Source of the DNA: an uncultured Acetobacteraceae bacterium
GTDB lineage: Bacteria > Pseudomonadota > Alphaproteobacteria > Acetobacterales > Acetobacteraceae
Assembly (NCBI GenBank): GCA_903918315.1
Contig: CAIXEA010000002.1
Coordinates: 1 to 38,008 of the forward strand
Direction of reading: 5' to 3'
Length of the DNA stretch: 38,008 nucleotides
The position numbers and the translations under genes were made by a program. The notes under the pieces were generated by a model that was not told the DNA's origin, ran no database searches, and was given only the letters and a program-made list of their open reading frames with translations. Every line of letters begins with the position of its first letter. The first letter of the stretch is position 1. Positions 1 through 9,075 of the stretch are shown here, in pieces.

Positions 1-20
1 CGCACCATACCGCGATAGGT

Positions 21-46
21 AGCCCGGACAAGCCGGGCCATGACGG
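21..46. repeat. REP-like palindrome, copy 1
   Basis: Stem GCCCGG / CCGGGC around a 5-base spacer, followed by CATGACGG. The same layout (GC-rich stem around a CAAG-containing loop, then CATGACGG) recurs at 173-198. This suggests a dispersed intergenic REP-like element. No coding frame is convincing here. Confidence 0.4.
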
Positions 47-95
47 TGTAGAGCAGCGCCAGCAAAAATCGTTCCCGCGATGTGTGAATCCAGTA

Positions 96-198
96 GGGCT
101 TGACCCGAGCACCACCAAGGAGTGCGTCGCGAAAAACCACCGCCCATGGTCACGTGCAGTGGCGGCGGGGGTGCTCGGGTCAAGCCCGAGCATGACGG
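96..198. repeat. REP-like inverted pair
   Basis: The 18-base stretch at 96-113 is the exact reverse complement of 170-187. The right copy is itself a small palindrome: GCTCGGG at 173-179 pairs with CCCGAGC at 185-191, and CATGACGG follows. The arms could form one long hairpin over a 56-base loop or two small ones. The pair lies upstream of the first gene and may be an mRNA 3'-end or REP element of the preceding gene. Confidence 0.45.
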
Positions 199-280
199 GC
201 CCAATAGCCGTCCTGAGCCCACGCTTGAACCGGCCAGCGTGGGGGATGACGCAGCCCCGCGCCCGTGGCACGTTCGGGCG

Positions 281-1255
281 ATGCGTATCCATCTGCAAAA
301 CCAGCCCAACGATCGGCTCTTCGACTTCTCCCACGCCATGTGGGACGAGGCCGCGGTCCGGGCCGGTGAAACCGGGCACCAGGTCACCATCGGCACCACC
401 GTGGCCGACTTCACCTCCGCCATGACCACCGCCGAGGCGCTGGTCTGCGACGCCAGCGTCATCAAGGCCCGCTTCCCCTGCCCGGCCCCGCATCTGAGGT
501 TCATCTTCGCCACCAATGCCGGGTTGGACCGCCTCGCCCCCTACGACTGGCTGCCGCCAGGCGCGATCCTGATGAACAACCGTGGCACGCATGCGGCCAA
601 GGCGGGGGAGTTCGCGCTCATGGCCGTGCTGATGCTGGCCAACCGCATACCGGAGATGGTGACGCACCAGCGCGCCGGGCGTTGGGAGAAGCTCTGGGGG
701 GCGACGCTCGCGGCCAGGCGCATCACCATCGTCGGCCTGGGCGCGCTCGGCGGCACCCTGGCCGGGCACGCGGCCCGGTTCGGCATGCCGGTCACCGGCG
801 TGCGCAACACCGCGGCGCCGCACCCCGATTGCGCCCGCGTGCTGACCATGGAGGCGCTGGATAGTGTCCTGCCGGAGACGGATATCCTGGTCCTCGCCTG
901 CCCGTTGACCGCGCGCACGCGGGGCCTGATGGACCGAAACCGCCTCTCAGCCCTGCCCGCGGGCGCCGGGTTGGTGAATATCGGCCGTGGGGAGCTGCTC
1001 GATCAGGATGCGCTGTGCGATCTGCTGGAGTCGGGCCATATCGGCGCCGCCGTTCTGGATGTGTTTACGCCGGAGCCGATCCCGGAGGGGCATCGTCTGT
1101 GGTCGACGCCGAATGTGATCATCAGCCCGCATACCTCGGCGGATGATCCCGCCACTTATAACCCACGCAGCCTGGACATCTTCCTGGCCAATCTGCGCGC
1201 CCATCGGGACGGCAAGCCCTTGCCCAACCAGTTCGACATCGCCCGCGGCTATTGA
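281..1255 (+). CDS. D-isomer-specific 2-hydroxyacid dehydrogenase
   Basis: A 324-residue NAD(P)-dependent dehydrogenase of the D-2-hydroxyacid family, reducing 2-oxoacids or oxidising D-2-hydroxyacids in the cytoplasm. The Rossmann motif VGLGALGG lies near residues 151-158. The family's catalytic residues are present: Arg236 in NIGRGE, Glu265 in FTPEPIPEG and His284 in ISPHTS. The start MRIHLQ is preferred because the 53 residues upstream in the same frame run through the REP-like repeats and look non-coding. The quinone oxidoreductase gene starts 13 bases downstream, so the two are probably co-transcribed. The substrate cannot be read from the sequence. Confidence 0.9.
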   Translation: MRIHLQNQPNDRLFDFSHAMWDEAAVRAGETGHQVTIGTTVADFTSAMTTAEALVCDASVIKARFPCPAPHLRFIFATNAGLDRLAPYDWLPPGAILMNNRGTHAAKAGEFALMAVLMLANRIPEMVTHQRAGRWEKLWGATLAARRITIVGLGALGGTLAGHAARFGMPVTGVRNTAAPHPDCARVLTMEALDSVLPETDILVLACPLTARTRGLMDRNRLSALPAGAGLVNIGRGELLDQDALCDLLESGHIGAAVLDVFTPEPIPEGHRLWSTPNVIISPHTSADDPATYNPRSLDIFLANLRAHRDGKPLPNQFDIARGY

Positions 1256-1268
1256 CGGAGCCTCCATC

Positions 1269-2279
1269 ATGAAACTCTACCGCTTTCCCCAGGCCGCCGG
1301 CATCGACACGCTGGTGTTGCAAGATGCCCCGGTTCCCACGCCCGGCCGCGGCCAGATCCTGGTCAAAATGCGGGCCGCCAGCCTGAACTACCGCGACCTC
1401 AACGTCGCCGCCGGGCGCGCCGCGCGGGGCACGGTGCCGGCGGACCTGATTCCGCTGTCGGATGGCGCCGGGGAGGTCGTGGCCCTCGGCCCGGACGTCA
1501 CCCGCGTCGCCGTGGGTGATCGCGTCGCCGGGCTGTTCATGCAGAACTGGCTGGGCGGGGAGATGGAGCCGTATCATGTCGAAAGCTCCCGCGGCGGCGC
1601 CATTGACGGGGTGCTGGCGGAGTATGTGCTGTTCGATCAGGACGGGGTCGTGCACCTGCCGAACCATCTGTCGTTCGAGGAAGGCGCCACCCTCCCCTGC
1701 GCCGGCGTTACGGCCTGGAACGCGCTCTATGCCGCGCGACCGCTGGGGGTTGGGGAGACGGTGCTGATCCTGGGCACGGGCGGGGTGTCGATCTTCGCGC
1801 TGCAATTCGCCCAGGCCGCGGGGGCGCGGGTGATCGCGACGTCATCCTCGGACGCCAAGCTGGCGCGCGCGAAGGCGTTGGGCGCCGCCGAGGGCATCAA
1901 CTACCGCCAGCATCCGGAATGGCAGGAACAGGTGATGGCCCTGACCAGCGGGCGGGGCGTCGATCACGTGGTGGAGGTCGGTGGCGCCGGCACGCTTGCC
2001 CGTTCCGTCGAAGCCGCGCGTATTGGCGGTCAGGTGCATCTCATCGGCGTGCTCACGGGCGGGGAGATCAATCCGACGCCGATTCTGCGGCGGAATACGC
2101 GGCTGCGGGGGATTTATGTGGGCTCGCGGCAAATGTTTGAGGCGATGAACCGCGCCATCGCGCTGCATGCGATCCGGCCGGTGATCGATCGCGTCTTCGC
2201 GTTCGCGGATGCGACAGCGGCCTATCACCACCTGAAGGGGCAGACGCATGTCGGGAAAGTGGTGATCCGTATCGGATAA
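1269..2279 (+). CDS. Zinc-free MDR-family alcohol dehydrogenase / quinone oxidoreductase
   Basis: A 336-residue medium-chain reductase. The N-terminal GroES-like domain carries the family signature SLNYRD. The C-terminal Rossmann domain has ILGTGGVSIFALQ and then ATSSSDAK, which suggests NADPH use. The Cys/His zinc ligands of classical alcohol dehydrogenases are not evident, which fits the quinone oxidoreductase-like branch. GGAG at 1257-1260 gives a good ribosome binding site for ATG 1269. It follows the hydroxyacid dehydrogenase by 13 bases and is likely in the same operon. The substrate is unknown. Confidence 0.9.
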   Translation: MKLYRFPQAAGIDTLVLQDAPVPTPGRGQILVKMRAASLNYRDLNVAAGRAARGTVPADLIPLSDGAGEVVALGPDVTRVAVGDRVAGLFMQNWLGGEMEPYHVESSRGGAIDGVLAEYVLFDQDGVVHLPNHLSFEEGATLPCAGVTAWNALYAARPLGVGETVLILGTGGVSIFALQFAQAAGARVIATSSSDAKLARAKALGAAEGINYRQHPEWQEQVMALTSGRGVDHVVEVGGAGTLARSVEAARIGGQVHLIGVLTGGEINPTPILRRNTRLRGIYVGSRQMFEAMNRAIALHAIRPVIDRVFAFADATAAYHHLKGQTHVGKVVIRIG

Positions 2280-2375
2280 GCCGAGCGCGCGTTTCTTCTG
2301 CCGCGGATGGCGCGGGGCTTGCGGAAAGGCCAAAACCGGACGACGCTCCTGCCCATACCGCAGGGAGAAACACCG

Positions 2376-3425
2376 ATGGAATTCGGCATGTTCCATGAAT
2401 TCCAACGCCGGCCGGGCCAGTCAGAGGCGGACGCCTTTACGGTGTCGTTCGAACTCGTCGACGCCGCTGAGACGACCGGCCTCGATGTGATGTGGCTGGC
2501 CGAATTGCACACCGCGCCGGAACGCTCGGTCCTGGCCGCGCCCCTGACCATCGCCAGTGCCATCGCCACCCGCACCAAACGGATGAAAGTCGGCATCGCC
2601 GTTCAGGTCCTGCCACTCTGCCATCCGCTCCGCATCGCGGAAGAGGCCGCCACTGTCGACCATATCAGCCATGGACGCCTGATTTTCGGCATCGGCCGCA
2701 GCGGCTTCCCACGGACCTACGAAGCCTATGGCATTTCCTACGCCGAAAGCCGTGAGCGCTTCGCCGAAGTCACGGAAATCATCAAACGCGCCTGGACGCA
2801 GGAGGCGTTTTCATTTCACGGCAAGTTCTACGACTTCGAAAACATCCACCTGGTGCCGAAGCCGTATCAGGCGCCCTATCCCGAACTGCGCATCGCGGTG
2901 AACAGCCCCGACACATTCGTCGAAGCCGGTGCCGCCGGCATGCCGATCTTCGTGGCGACCCGGTTGGGGGATTTGACGGAACTGGTGCCGAACCTGCGCG
3001 CCTATCGCGCCGCGTGGGAAGGCGCCGGGCATCCCGGTCACGGCAAGGTCTATCTGCGCGTGCCCGTCTACGTCGCCGCCACCGAAAAACAGGCGCGCGA
3101 AGAGCCGGAGGAAAGCGTGATGCACTTCTACCGCTACCTCGGCGCCCGCATCGAGGCCTCCGCCGGCATGGTCGGCGCGCGCGCCATCGAGAACCGGTCC
3201 GAGCGCGGCCAGCGCCTGCAATCCATCGATTACGAAGAAGTGTTGCGCAGCAAGATCATCGTCGGTACCCCCGCCATGGTCAGCGACCGCCTGCACCAGT
3301 TGCGCGAGGAACTGGGCCTGTCCGGCATTCTGGCGGAGTTGAACTGCGGGATGCGGATTCCCGCGCCTCAGGTGCTGAATTCGTTGCAGATGCTGTGCGG
3401 TGACGTCACGCCCGGTTTCCGGTAA
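2376..3425 (+). CDS. LLM-class flavin-dependent monooxygenase
   Basis: A 349-residue protein of the bacterial luciferase-like monooxygenase family, which uses reduced FMN or F420 in a TIM barrel. Typical features are the N-terminal FGMFHEF, the barrel segment GLDVMWLAELH and the family motif HGRLIFGIGRSGFP. The start at 2376 is supported by an AGGGAGAAA ribosome binding site eleven to fifteen bases upstream. The frame extends 23 residues further, but that part is not family-like. The following methyltransferase begins directly after its stop codon (TAA-ATG). The reaction catalysed is not predictable. Confidence 0.88.
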   Translation: MEFGMFHEFQRRPGQSEADAFTVSFELVDAAETTGLDVMWLAELHTAPERSVLAAPLTIASAIATRTKRMKVGIAVQVLPLCHPLRIAEEAATVDHISHGRLIFGIGRSGFPRTYEAYGISYAESRERFAEVTEIIKRAWTQEAFSFHGKFYDFENIHLVPKPYQAPYPELRIAVNSPDTFVEAGAAGMPIFVATRLGDLTELVPNLRAYRAAWEGAGHPGHGKVYLRVPVYVAATEKQAREEPEESVMHFYRYLGARIEASAGMVGARAIENRSERGQRLQSIDYEEVLRSKIIVGTPAMVSDRLHQLREELGLSGILAELNCGMRIPAPQVLNSLQMLCGDVTPGFR

Positions 3426-4100
3426 ATGGCCGCCATGTCCCGATCATACTACCAACAACAAAGACGGGACATGGGGGGATATCTGCCGGCAAACCCGCGG
3501 CGCGTGCTGGAAATTGGCTGCGGTGAGGGCAATTTCATCGGCGGCATCACCGGGGCCTCGGAAACCTGGGGCGTGGAGCCCGATGCAACCGCCGCGCTCG
3601 CCGCGGCCTCTCGGGTCGATAACGTATTGACGGGGCGTTTCGAGGACGTGGCACCGGACTTGCCACTGGCCTATTTTGATCTCGTTATATGCAACGACGT
3701 GATCGAACACATGGAAGATCACGACCGGTTTTTGCGAATGCTGCGGGGATACCTCACCGCGGGCGGCGTCCTGATTGGATCGGTCCCGAACATGCGGAAC
3801 TACAAGGTCCTGTTCGAGCTTTTGGTGCTGAAGGATTGGCGCTACCAGGACAGCGGCATTCTGGACCGCACCCATCTCCGGTTTTTCACCGAGCGTAGCC
3901 TGCGCCGCAGCCTGACCGACGCCGGTTACCGGATCGAGGTCTTGCGCGGCATGAATGGCAGCCTGTCACCCGGGCGATCGAAATGGGCCTGGCCGCGATT
4001 TTTATTGGCGTGCGCGGCCATCGGACTCACCTTGGGCGGAGCGCGAGACATCCGACATGTTCAATTCGGCTTTCGGGCGTCGCCATGCCAACCGCCGTAA
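3426..4100 (+). CDS. Class I SAM-dependent methyltransferase
   Basis: A 224-residue methyltransferase with motif I LEIGCGEGNF around residues 29-38, a post-I acidic residue in WGVEPD, and the motif IV region FDLVICNDVIEHMED. These are characteristic of the UbiG/type 11 fold that binds S-adenosylmethionine. The later part (SVPNMRNYKVL, DRTHLRFFTE) resembles methyltransferases found with polysaccharide genes. A hydrophobic stretch near residues 180-195 could touch the membrane. It starts immediately after the monooxygenase stop; Met4 (position 3435) is an alternative start. A GT9 gene lies downstream on the other strand, so a role in surface glycan modification is possible but unproven. Confidence 0.82.
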   Translation: MAAMSRSYYQQQRRDMGGYLPANPRRVLEIGCGEGNFIGGITGASETWGVEPDATAALAAASRVDNVLTGRFEDVAPDLPLAYFDLVICNDVIEHMEDHDRFLRMLRGYLTAGGVLIGSVPNMRNYKVLFELLVLKDWRYQDSGILDRTHLRFFTERSLRRSLTDAGYRIEVLRGMNGSLSPGRSKWAWPRFLLACAAIGLTLGGARDIRHVQFGFRASPCQPP

Positions 4101-4215
4101 CCCACAATCGGTTCCCGCCCTGGTTGACCGCTCCCAGGACATCGGCTAACAATGGTTTCAAGAGATCTCTTTGAATCTCTCACTGACGACTTCAAGCGCG
4201 CCGGCCAGACACCGT

Positions 4216-5100
4216 TCAGGCCGGCGTTAGTATTTCGGCCGCTGCTGCGGCCACCTCCCACACCGATAAATCGTCCATCTTCGCGCTGTGCGCGATCACG
4301 GCGCGCGCGCATCGGCCGGCCGGGCTGTACTCGGCCGCGTTGGTCGGGCCGAACAGACCCAACGTGGGCGCCCCGGCCGCGGCGGCCAGATGCATCAGGC
4401 CCGAATCGTTCCCAACGAAGAGAACCGCGCGGCTCAGACAGGCCCCGATCTCCGCCAGCGTCAAACGCCCAACGAGATCGATCGCATCCGGCAAGGCCGC
4501 CAGCAGCGGGGCCGCCATGGCGCGCTCGGCCTCCCCCGGACCAGCGATGACCACCGCCAGGGCCCCCGGCCAACGCGCAGCGGCCAGTTGTTCAAACAGC
4601 GCGGCGAATCGATCCACCGGCCACATCTTGGGGGCCCAGTTCGCGGTTGGTGCCAGCACCACGATCGGACGGTCTTCCGGCAGCAATAAAGCCACCCGCG
4701 CGCGATCCGCCTCCGCCCACCATGCGGTCGGCAGCGGGGGGGGCGTCAGACCCAGGATGGCCGCGAGCTGCGCGGTCTTATGTCCCGCGGCGCGGCGCAT
4801 CACCGCCCGCCGCCGTGTCGGCACCAGCCATGACAACGCGGAGGCCCGGATGTCCACCACGAGGTCCCAGTATGTGCGCACCGTCTCGGCCCATAACGGC
4901 AGCCAATGACGGCCATAGGGCCGCTTGCGCAGGACGATGACCCGTTCCAGTCCTGGCATGCGGGCGAACAGGCCCTCAGCCACCGGTCCACACACCACCG
5001 TAATCAGCGCGGCAGGGTGGGCGCGGATGAGGTGATCCAGCAATCCGGTCGACAGAACCGCGTCGCCCAGCCGGTTGGAGGTGACAAACAGAATGCGCAT
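4216..5100 (-). CDS. Glycosyltransferase family 9 (heptosyltransferase-like)
   Basis: A 294-residue GT9 protein, the family of ADP-heptose:LPS heptosyltransferases acting at the inner face of the cytoplasmic membrane. The N-terminal MRILFVTSNRLGDAVLSTGL is the usual opening. The C-terminal donor-binding region contains FVGNDSGLMHLAAAAG and LGLFGPTN, both hallmarks of the family. The start at 5100 is chosen because the upstream frame lacks family residues. It is divergent from the acyl-CoA dehydrogenase and probably monocistronic. It likely adds a sugar to the LPS core or a related glycan, but the exact sugar is unknown. Confidence 0.88.
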   Translation of the reverse strand: MRILFVTSNRLGDAVLSTGLLDHLIRAHPAALITVVCGPVAEGLFARMPGLERVIVLRKRPYGRHWLPLWAETVRTYWDLVVDIRASALSWLVPTRRRAVMRRAAGHKTAQLAAILGLTPPPLPTAWWAEADRARVALLLPEDRPIVVLAPTANWAPKMWPVDRFAALFEQLAAARWPGALAVVIAGPGEAERAMAAPLLAALPDAIDLVGRLTLAEIGACLSRAVLFVGNDSGLMHLAAAAGAPTLGLFGPTNAAEYSPAGRCARAVIAHSAKMDDLSVWEVAAAAAEILTPA

Positions 5101-5207
5101 GCGCGCCCCGCTTAGCAGGGCCGCCGGCAGGAGGCGAGGTGGGTGTTTGACCTGGGCGCTCCGCTTGGGCAGCTTCCGCCGGGAATGGCATCCAAAGGGA
5201 ACCCGAC

Positions 5208-6386
5208 ATGTCCGACGAAACCATGATGGCACTGGGGGAGGATTACCCCGAACTGCGGGAATCCGTGCGTAAGATATGTGCCCAATATCCCGGCACCTAT
5301 TGGGCCGGGCTGGAAGACGAGCAGGCCTATCCGACGGCCTTCGTCGAAGAGCTGACCCAGGCCGGGTTCCTGGGCGCCTTGATCCCCGAGGAATATGGCG
5401 GCTCCGGCCTGCCAGTGCGTGCCGCGGCGGTTATCCTGGAAGAAATCAACGCCTCCGGCTGCGTCGCCAGCCAGGGCCATGCGCAGATGTACATCATGGG
5501 CACCCTGCTGCGGCATGGGTCAGAGGAACAGAAGCGCAAATATCTGCCCGATATCGCCGCCGGGCGGATCCGCCTGCAGGCCTTCGGCGTCACCGAGCCC
5601 ACCACCGGCTCCGACACGACGCAGTTGAAGACCCGCGCGGTGCGGGACGGTGATTCCTACATCATCAACGGCCAGAAGGTCTGGACCAGCCGGGCGATGC
5701 ATTCGGATATGATGCTGTTGCTGGCGCGCACGACCTCGGCGGACCAGGTGAAGAAGCGCTCGGACGGGTTGTCGGTGTTCCTGATCGATATGCGGGCCAT
5801 GAACACCGGCACCGGGCTGGAGGTGCGCCCGATCAAGGCGATGATCAACCACAACACCACCGAGATCTTCTTCGACAATTTCCGTATCCCCGCCGACAGC
5901 CTGATTGGCGAAGAGGGCAAGGGCTTCCGTTACATCCTCGACGGCATGAACGCCGAACGCATCCTGGTGGCAAGCGAAGCCGTGGGCGACGGCCGCTGGT
6001 TCGTGAAGAAGGCCACGCAATATGCCAAGGACCGCGTGGTGTTCGGCGCCCCTATTGGCAAGAATCAGGCGGTGCAATTCCCCATCGCCCGCGCCTGGGC
6101 CGAACTGGAAGCCGCCGACATGGTCTGCCGCCGGGCGGCGGCCTTGTTTGACAACGGCAAAGAATGCGGCGCCGACGCGAATATCGCGAAGCTGCTGGCC
6201 TCGGAAGCCGCGTGGAAGGCGGCCGATACCTGCATGCAGACATTTGGTGGTTTCTCATACGCACGGGAATATGAGATCGAGCGCAAGTGGCGGGAGGTCC
6301 GTCTGTATCAGATCGCACCGATTTCCACCAACCTCATACTAGGATATGTCGGTCAGCACGTTTTGGGCATGCCGCGCTCCTATTGA
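5208..6386 (+). CDS. Acyl-CoA dehydrogenase
   Basis: A 392-residue FAD-dependent acyl-CoA dehydrogenase catalysing alpha-beta dehydrogenation of an acyl-CoA and passing electrons to ETF. Family blocks are visible: the N-terminal helical part, FGVTEPTTGSDTT (flavin/substrate contact), the middle beta-domain, and the C-terminal QTFGGFSYAREYEIERKWRE. A glutamate at residue 250 in MNAERI sits in the slot used as catalytic base in isovaleryl-CoA dehydrogenase. The usual C-terminal GTSEI Glu site is replaced by YQIAPISTN. AGGGAA before ATG 5208 supports the start. A strong hairpin follows the stop. Substrate chain is unknown. Confidence 0.9.
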   Translation: MSDETMMALGEDYPELRESVRKICAQYPGTYWAGLEDEQAYPTAFVEELTQAGFLGALIPEEYGGSGLPVRAAAVILEEINASGCVASQGHAQMYIMGTLLRHGSEEQKRKYLPDIAAGRIRLQAFGVTEPTTGSDTTQLKTRAVRDGDSYIINGQKVWTSRAMHSDMMLLLARTTSADQVKKRSDGLSVFLIDMRAMNTGTGLEVRPIKAMINHNTTEIFFDNFRIPADSLIGEEGKGFRYILDGMNAERILVASEAVGDGRWFVKKATQYAKDRVVFGAPIGKNQAVQFPIARAWAELEAADMVCRRAAALFDNGKECGADANIAKLLASEAAWKAADTCMQTFGGFSYAREYEIERKWREVRLYQIAPISTNLILGYVGQHVLGMPRSY

Positions 6387-6395
6387 TACCAGGGG

Positions 6396-6425
6396 TGGGA
6401 CCGGATCAACCTGGATCCGGTCCCA
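6396..6425 (+). terminator. Hairpin after acyl-CoA dehydrogenase
   Basis: A perfect 12-base stem at 6396-6407 and 6414-6425 with a 6-base loop, ten bases after the stop. No T-run follows, so it may end transcription inefficiently or protect the 3' end. The downstream neighbour is convergent. The rest of the gap to 6593 shows nothing recognisable. Confidence 0.5.
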
Positions 6426-6592
6426 TCGCTCCTATCGTCTGGTGCGGTTCCTGACTTCGACGTCAAAACGCCTTTCGTCCGGGTATATGGCCGGTGAGAC
6501 AATCCCCACCGGCCAATGCCTTCTTAACCAGAAATTCCTAAGAAACCGTCTACCGAGCACTCCTTGCGTGCGTCAGGTTTCGGTTCATTGCG

Positions 6593-7357
6593 TCAAACCC
6601 CTTCGTAAGGCACATGTTCTTCCGCCAAGGCCCACAGCGTCCGGGCGGTCGGCATTTCCATTTCTTCCAGGATATGACCAGGTAGGCCGCCGCAACGGGA
6701 TACGACAGCGATCGCGCGCATGATCTCAGCGGGAATGCCAATCTCCAGCATCAGGGCGCCGATGGCACCGGTCGCATTGATGGTCAGATGGCGGCCCATC
6801 TCGCGATCCACGATGCCGTTCAGCCGATGGAGCAGTTGGACATAGGGGCCGTTCAGGCCCACCGACTCCGCCACCTGGAACAGGCGCGGGGGGCGGGGAT
6901 CATCTGGCTTGTGGAAAGGATGGCCAAAGCCAGGCATGGGCTTGCGCGCCGCGATGTGCTCTCGCACCACCTGGGTGCAATAGGCATCCAGATCGCCGCC
7001 TGCCTCGATCCCGGCTTTCAGGATCTTGGCGCACCCTTCCATGGTGCCGACGAAAACCCCGCCAATGGTCAGCAACCCCGCCGCCATCGCGACCTGCACT
7101 TGATCGGGCACGCTGTCATGCACCATGCGGGACACGAGCGATGAGGGCGTGAAACCATGCTCCATCAACGTCACCAGGCAGGCATCCAGCACCTTGGTTT
7201 CAGCCGGTGTCGGCGGGCGGTGCTTGATCAGGAAATACATCATCTCAGTGAACGAGAGTTTCCCGATCAGATCATCCATCAGGCTCTTGCCGCGGATGGT
7301 CACGGTGGTGGCGTCGGACCGCGCGATGCGGGTCCTGGGTGGGGGTGCTTTGGCCAT
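6593..7357 (-). CDS. Citryl-CoA lyase / citrate-synthase-like protein
   Basis: A 254-residue protein with the reduced citrate-synthase fold of proteins usually called citryl-CoA lyase. GFGHPFHKPDDPR near residues 142-154 corresponds to the synthase segment carrying the central catalytic His. The segments corresponding by eye to the other two catalytic residues read GTMEGCA instead of LHGGA, and NATGA instead of NVDGA. The His and Asp may therefore be absent. The start MAKAPP at 7357 has GAGGGAAA about ten bases upstream; the longer frame is non-coding. It is divergent from a flavin monooxygenase gene. Real activity is uncertain. Confidence 0.75.
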   Translation of the reverse strand: MAKAPPPRTRIARSDATTVTIRGKSLMDDLIGKLSFTEMMYFLIKHRPPTPAETKVLDACLVTLMEHGFTPSSLVSRMVHDSVPDQVQVAMAAGLLTIGGVFVGTMEGCAKILKAGIEAGGDLDAYCTQVVREHIAARKPMPGFGHPFHKPDDPRPPRLFQVAESVGLNGPYVQLLHRLNGIVDREMGRHLTINATGAIGALMLEIGIPAEIMRAIAVVSRCGGLPGHILEEMEMPTARTLWALAEEHVPYEGV

Positions 7358-7447
7358 GGCTTGGGTTTCCCTCGGTTGATGGCCGAGCTTATCACCAGCC
7401 CCTGACCGGGTTAACCTGCGGCCAACACGTCCAAGGAACCGGATGCC

Positions 7448-8350
7448 ATGACCCTTCCCGCGCTTTGCCTCATCGCCGTCCCCGGCCGCCGCCGCCGCAC
7501 CCTGGAACTGGCGCAGGAGGTCGAGAAGCGTGGCTTCGCCGGCATCTTCTCCCCCAGCCCCTTCGGCAACATGTCCCTGTGTGAGGCGCTGTCGTGGAAT
7601 ACCGAGACCATTCCCTTCGGCACCGCCATCGCCCCGATCTATCAGCGGACGGTGACGGATTTCGCGCAGAGCGCGGCCGTGATGCATGAGGTTTCGGGCG
7701 GCCGTTTCCGCCTGGGCATCGGCGTCGCGCACGGCCCCTCACATGTGCGCATGGGCGTGACGCCAGGCAAGCCGCTGGGGGATATCCGGTCTTTCGTGGA
7801 ACGCTTCCGCGCGCAGGAGGGCCTGGGCGCCCTGCCCCCCATTATCATCGCCGCCCTGCGCAAGCGCATGGTGGCCCTGGCCGGGGAAATCGCGGAAGGC
7901 GTGGTCTTCGCCAATGCGTCCCTGTCGCATATGGGCACCTCCCTGGCGGCGCTGCCGGAGTCGAAGCGCAATGACCCCGCGTTTTTTATCGGCAACATGA
8001 TCCCGACCTGCATCAGCGACGACATCGAAGCCGCCAAGGCGGTCAACCGCCGTACATTGACCAGCTACGGCTTCCTGCCGAACTACCGCAATTACTGGCG
8101 CGAAGCCGGCTACGAGCAGGAGATGGACGCCATTGAGACCGCCATCGCCGAGGGACGCAACGCCGACGTCCCGTCTTATTTCAGCGACCGATGGCTGGAG
8201 GACAACACCCTGTTTGGCCCTGCCGCCAAGGTCCGGGACGGAGTCGCGGCCTGGAAAGCCGCCGGGGTGAAGGACCTGATCCTGGTGCCATCCTCGGCCG
8301 CGGGCAATCAGCTCAAAGCCATTGAGGAGGTGTTCGCGACCTTTCGCTGA
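7448..8350 (+). CDS. LLM-class flavin-dependent oxidoreductase
   Basis: A 300-residue luciferase-like TIM-barrel protein. The start MTLPALCL is preceded by AAGGA. Family features are GFAGIFSPSPFGN at the N-terminal barrel, the central GGRFRLGIGVAHG, and the later AEGVVFANAS and AAGVKDLILVPS, which resemble F420- or FMN-dependent members. It shares only the fold with the monooxygenase at 2376. It is divergent from the citrate-synthase-like gene and convergent, two bases apart, with the SafE-like gene. Substrate unknown. Confidence 0.87.
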   Translation: MTLPALCLIAVPGRRRRTLELAQEVEKRGFAGIFSPSPFGNMSLCEALSWNTETIPFGTAIAPIYQRTVTDFAQSAAVMHEVSGGRFRLGIGVAHGPSHVRMGVTPGKPLGDIRSFVERFRAQEGLGALPPIIIAALRKRMVALAGEIAEGVVFANASLSHMGTSLAALPESKRNDPAFFIGNMIPTCISDDIEAAKAVNRRTLTSYGFLPNYRNYWREAGYEQEMDAIETAIAEGRNADVPSYFSDRWLEDNTLFGPAAKVRDGVAAWKAAGVKDLILVPSSAAGNQLKAIEEVFATFR

Positions 8351-8351
8351 C

Positions 8352-9041
8352 TCACGCCGCCCGCACGGCCAGAATCGCCAGCAGCACCGCGTTCGCGACC
8401 ATCAGGGCCGGTGCGAAGCGGGCGACGGCCTGCTGCCAACGCCGCCCCGCCAATTGACCGGCGATCCCGACCACCAGCAAAGTCGGCACCGTCCCAAGCC
8501 CGAAGGCCAGCATACCCAGCCCGCCCGCCACAGGGTCCCGCGCCGAGGCGGCGACGGCAAGCGCGGCATACAGGAAGCCGCACGGCAAAAACCCCAGCGC
8601 GGCCCCGAGGGCGAAGGGGTTCCGCCGCGCCCGGCGCGACAGCCAGCCGACCGCCTGGCCCCAGCCTGGTGGTATCAGCAGCACCGCCGGCATCAGACCG
8701 CGCATCAGGAATAGCCCGGCGCCCACCAGCAACAAGACCGGCGGGAACCAACGCGGCAGCAGGGCCGCGGCGCCGAAGCCCATCAACCCGCCCAGCAACG
8801 CATAGACCGTCAGGCGCCCGGCATGGTACCCGGGCAAAGCCCCGGCGGCGACCCTGCGCCACTCGCACAGCCCGGTATCCGCCATCCGGTCTGCCACCTG
8901 CCCCAGCACGAAACCGCCGCACATCGCTCCACAATGCACCGGCGCGCCGACCAGGCCCGCCAGAAACAATGTAAAAATAGTGCCCCCGGTTAACGGAATT
9001 GTCCCGCACCACGCGGCTAACTGAAACAGATTGGCCTCCAT
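8352..9041 (-). CDS. SafE/DsbD-like membrane protein (COG2836 type)
   Basis: A polytopic membrane protein of about 229 residues with roughly six hydrophobic segments. The motifs VHCGAMCGGF near the first helix and LGFLPCGFLYAAL in the middle match the SafE/DsbD-2 family, which often neighbours cbb3 oxidase genes and may handle copper or thiols during assembly. I chose the start at 9041 (MEANLF) because GGGG lies five bases upstream. A longer form from 9086 would overlap the FNR box and has no ribosome binding site. It is transcribed away from the cco cluster and may share its oxygen control. Confidence 0.78.
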   Translation of the reverse strand: MEANLFQLAAWCGTIPLTGGTIFTLFLAGLVGAPVHCGAMCGGFVLGQVADRMADTGLCEWRRVAAGALPGYHAGRLTVYALLGGLMGFGAAALLPRWFPPVLLLVGAGLFLMRGLMPAVLLIPPGWGQAVGWLSRRARRNPFALGAALGFLPCGFLYAALAVAASARDPVAGGLGMLAFGLGTVPTLLVVGIAGQLAGRRWQQAVARFAPALMVANAVLLAILAVRAA

Positions 9042-9075
9042 CCGCGCCCCATGCGGCAAATCACCGACGAGCGCC

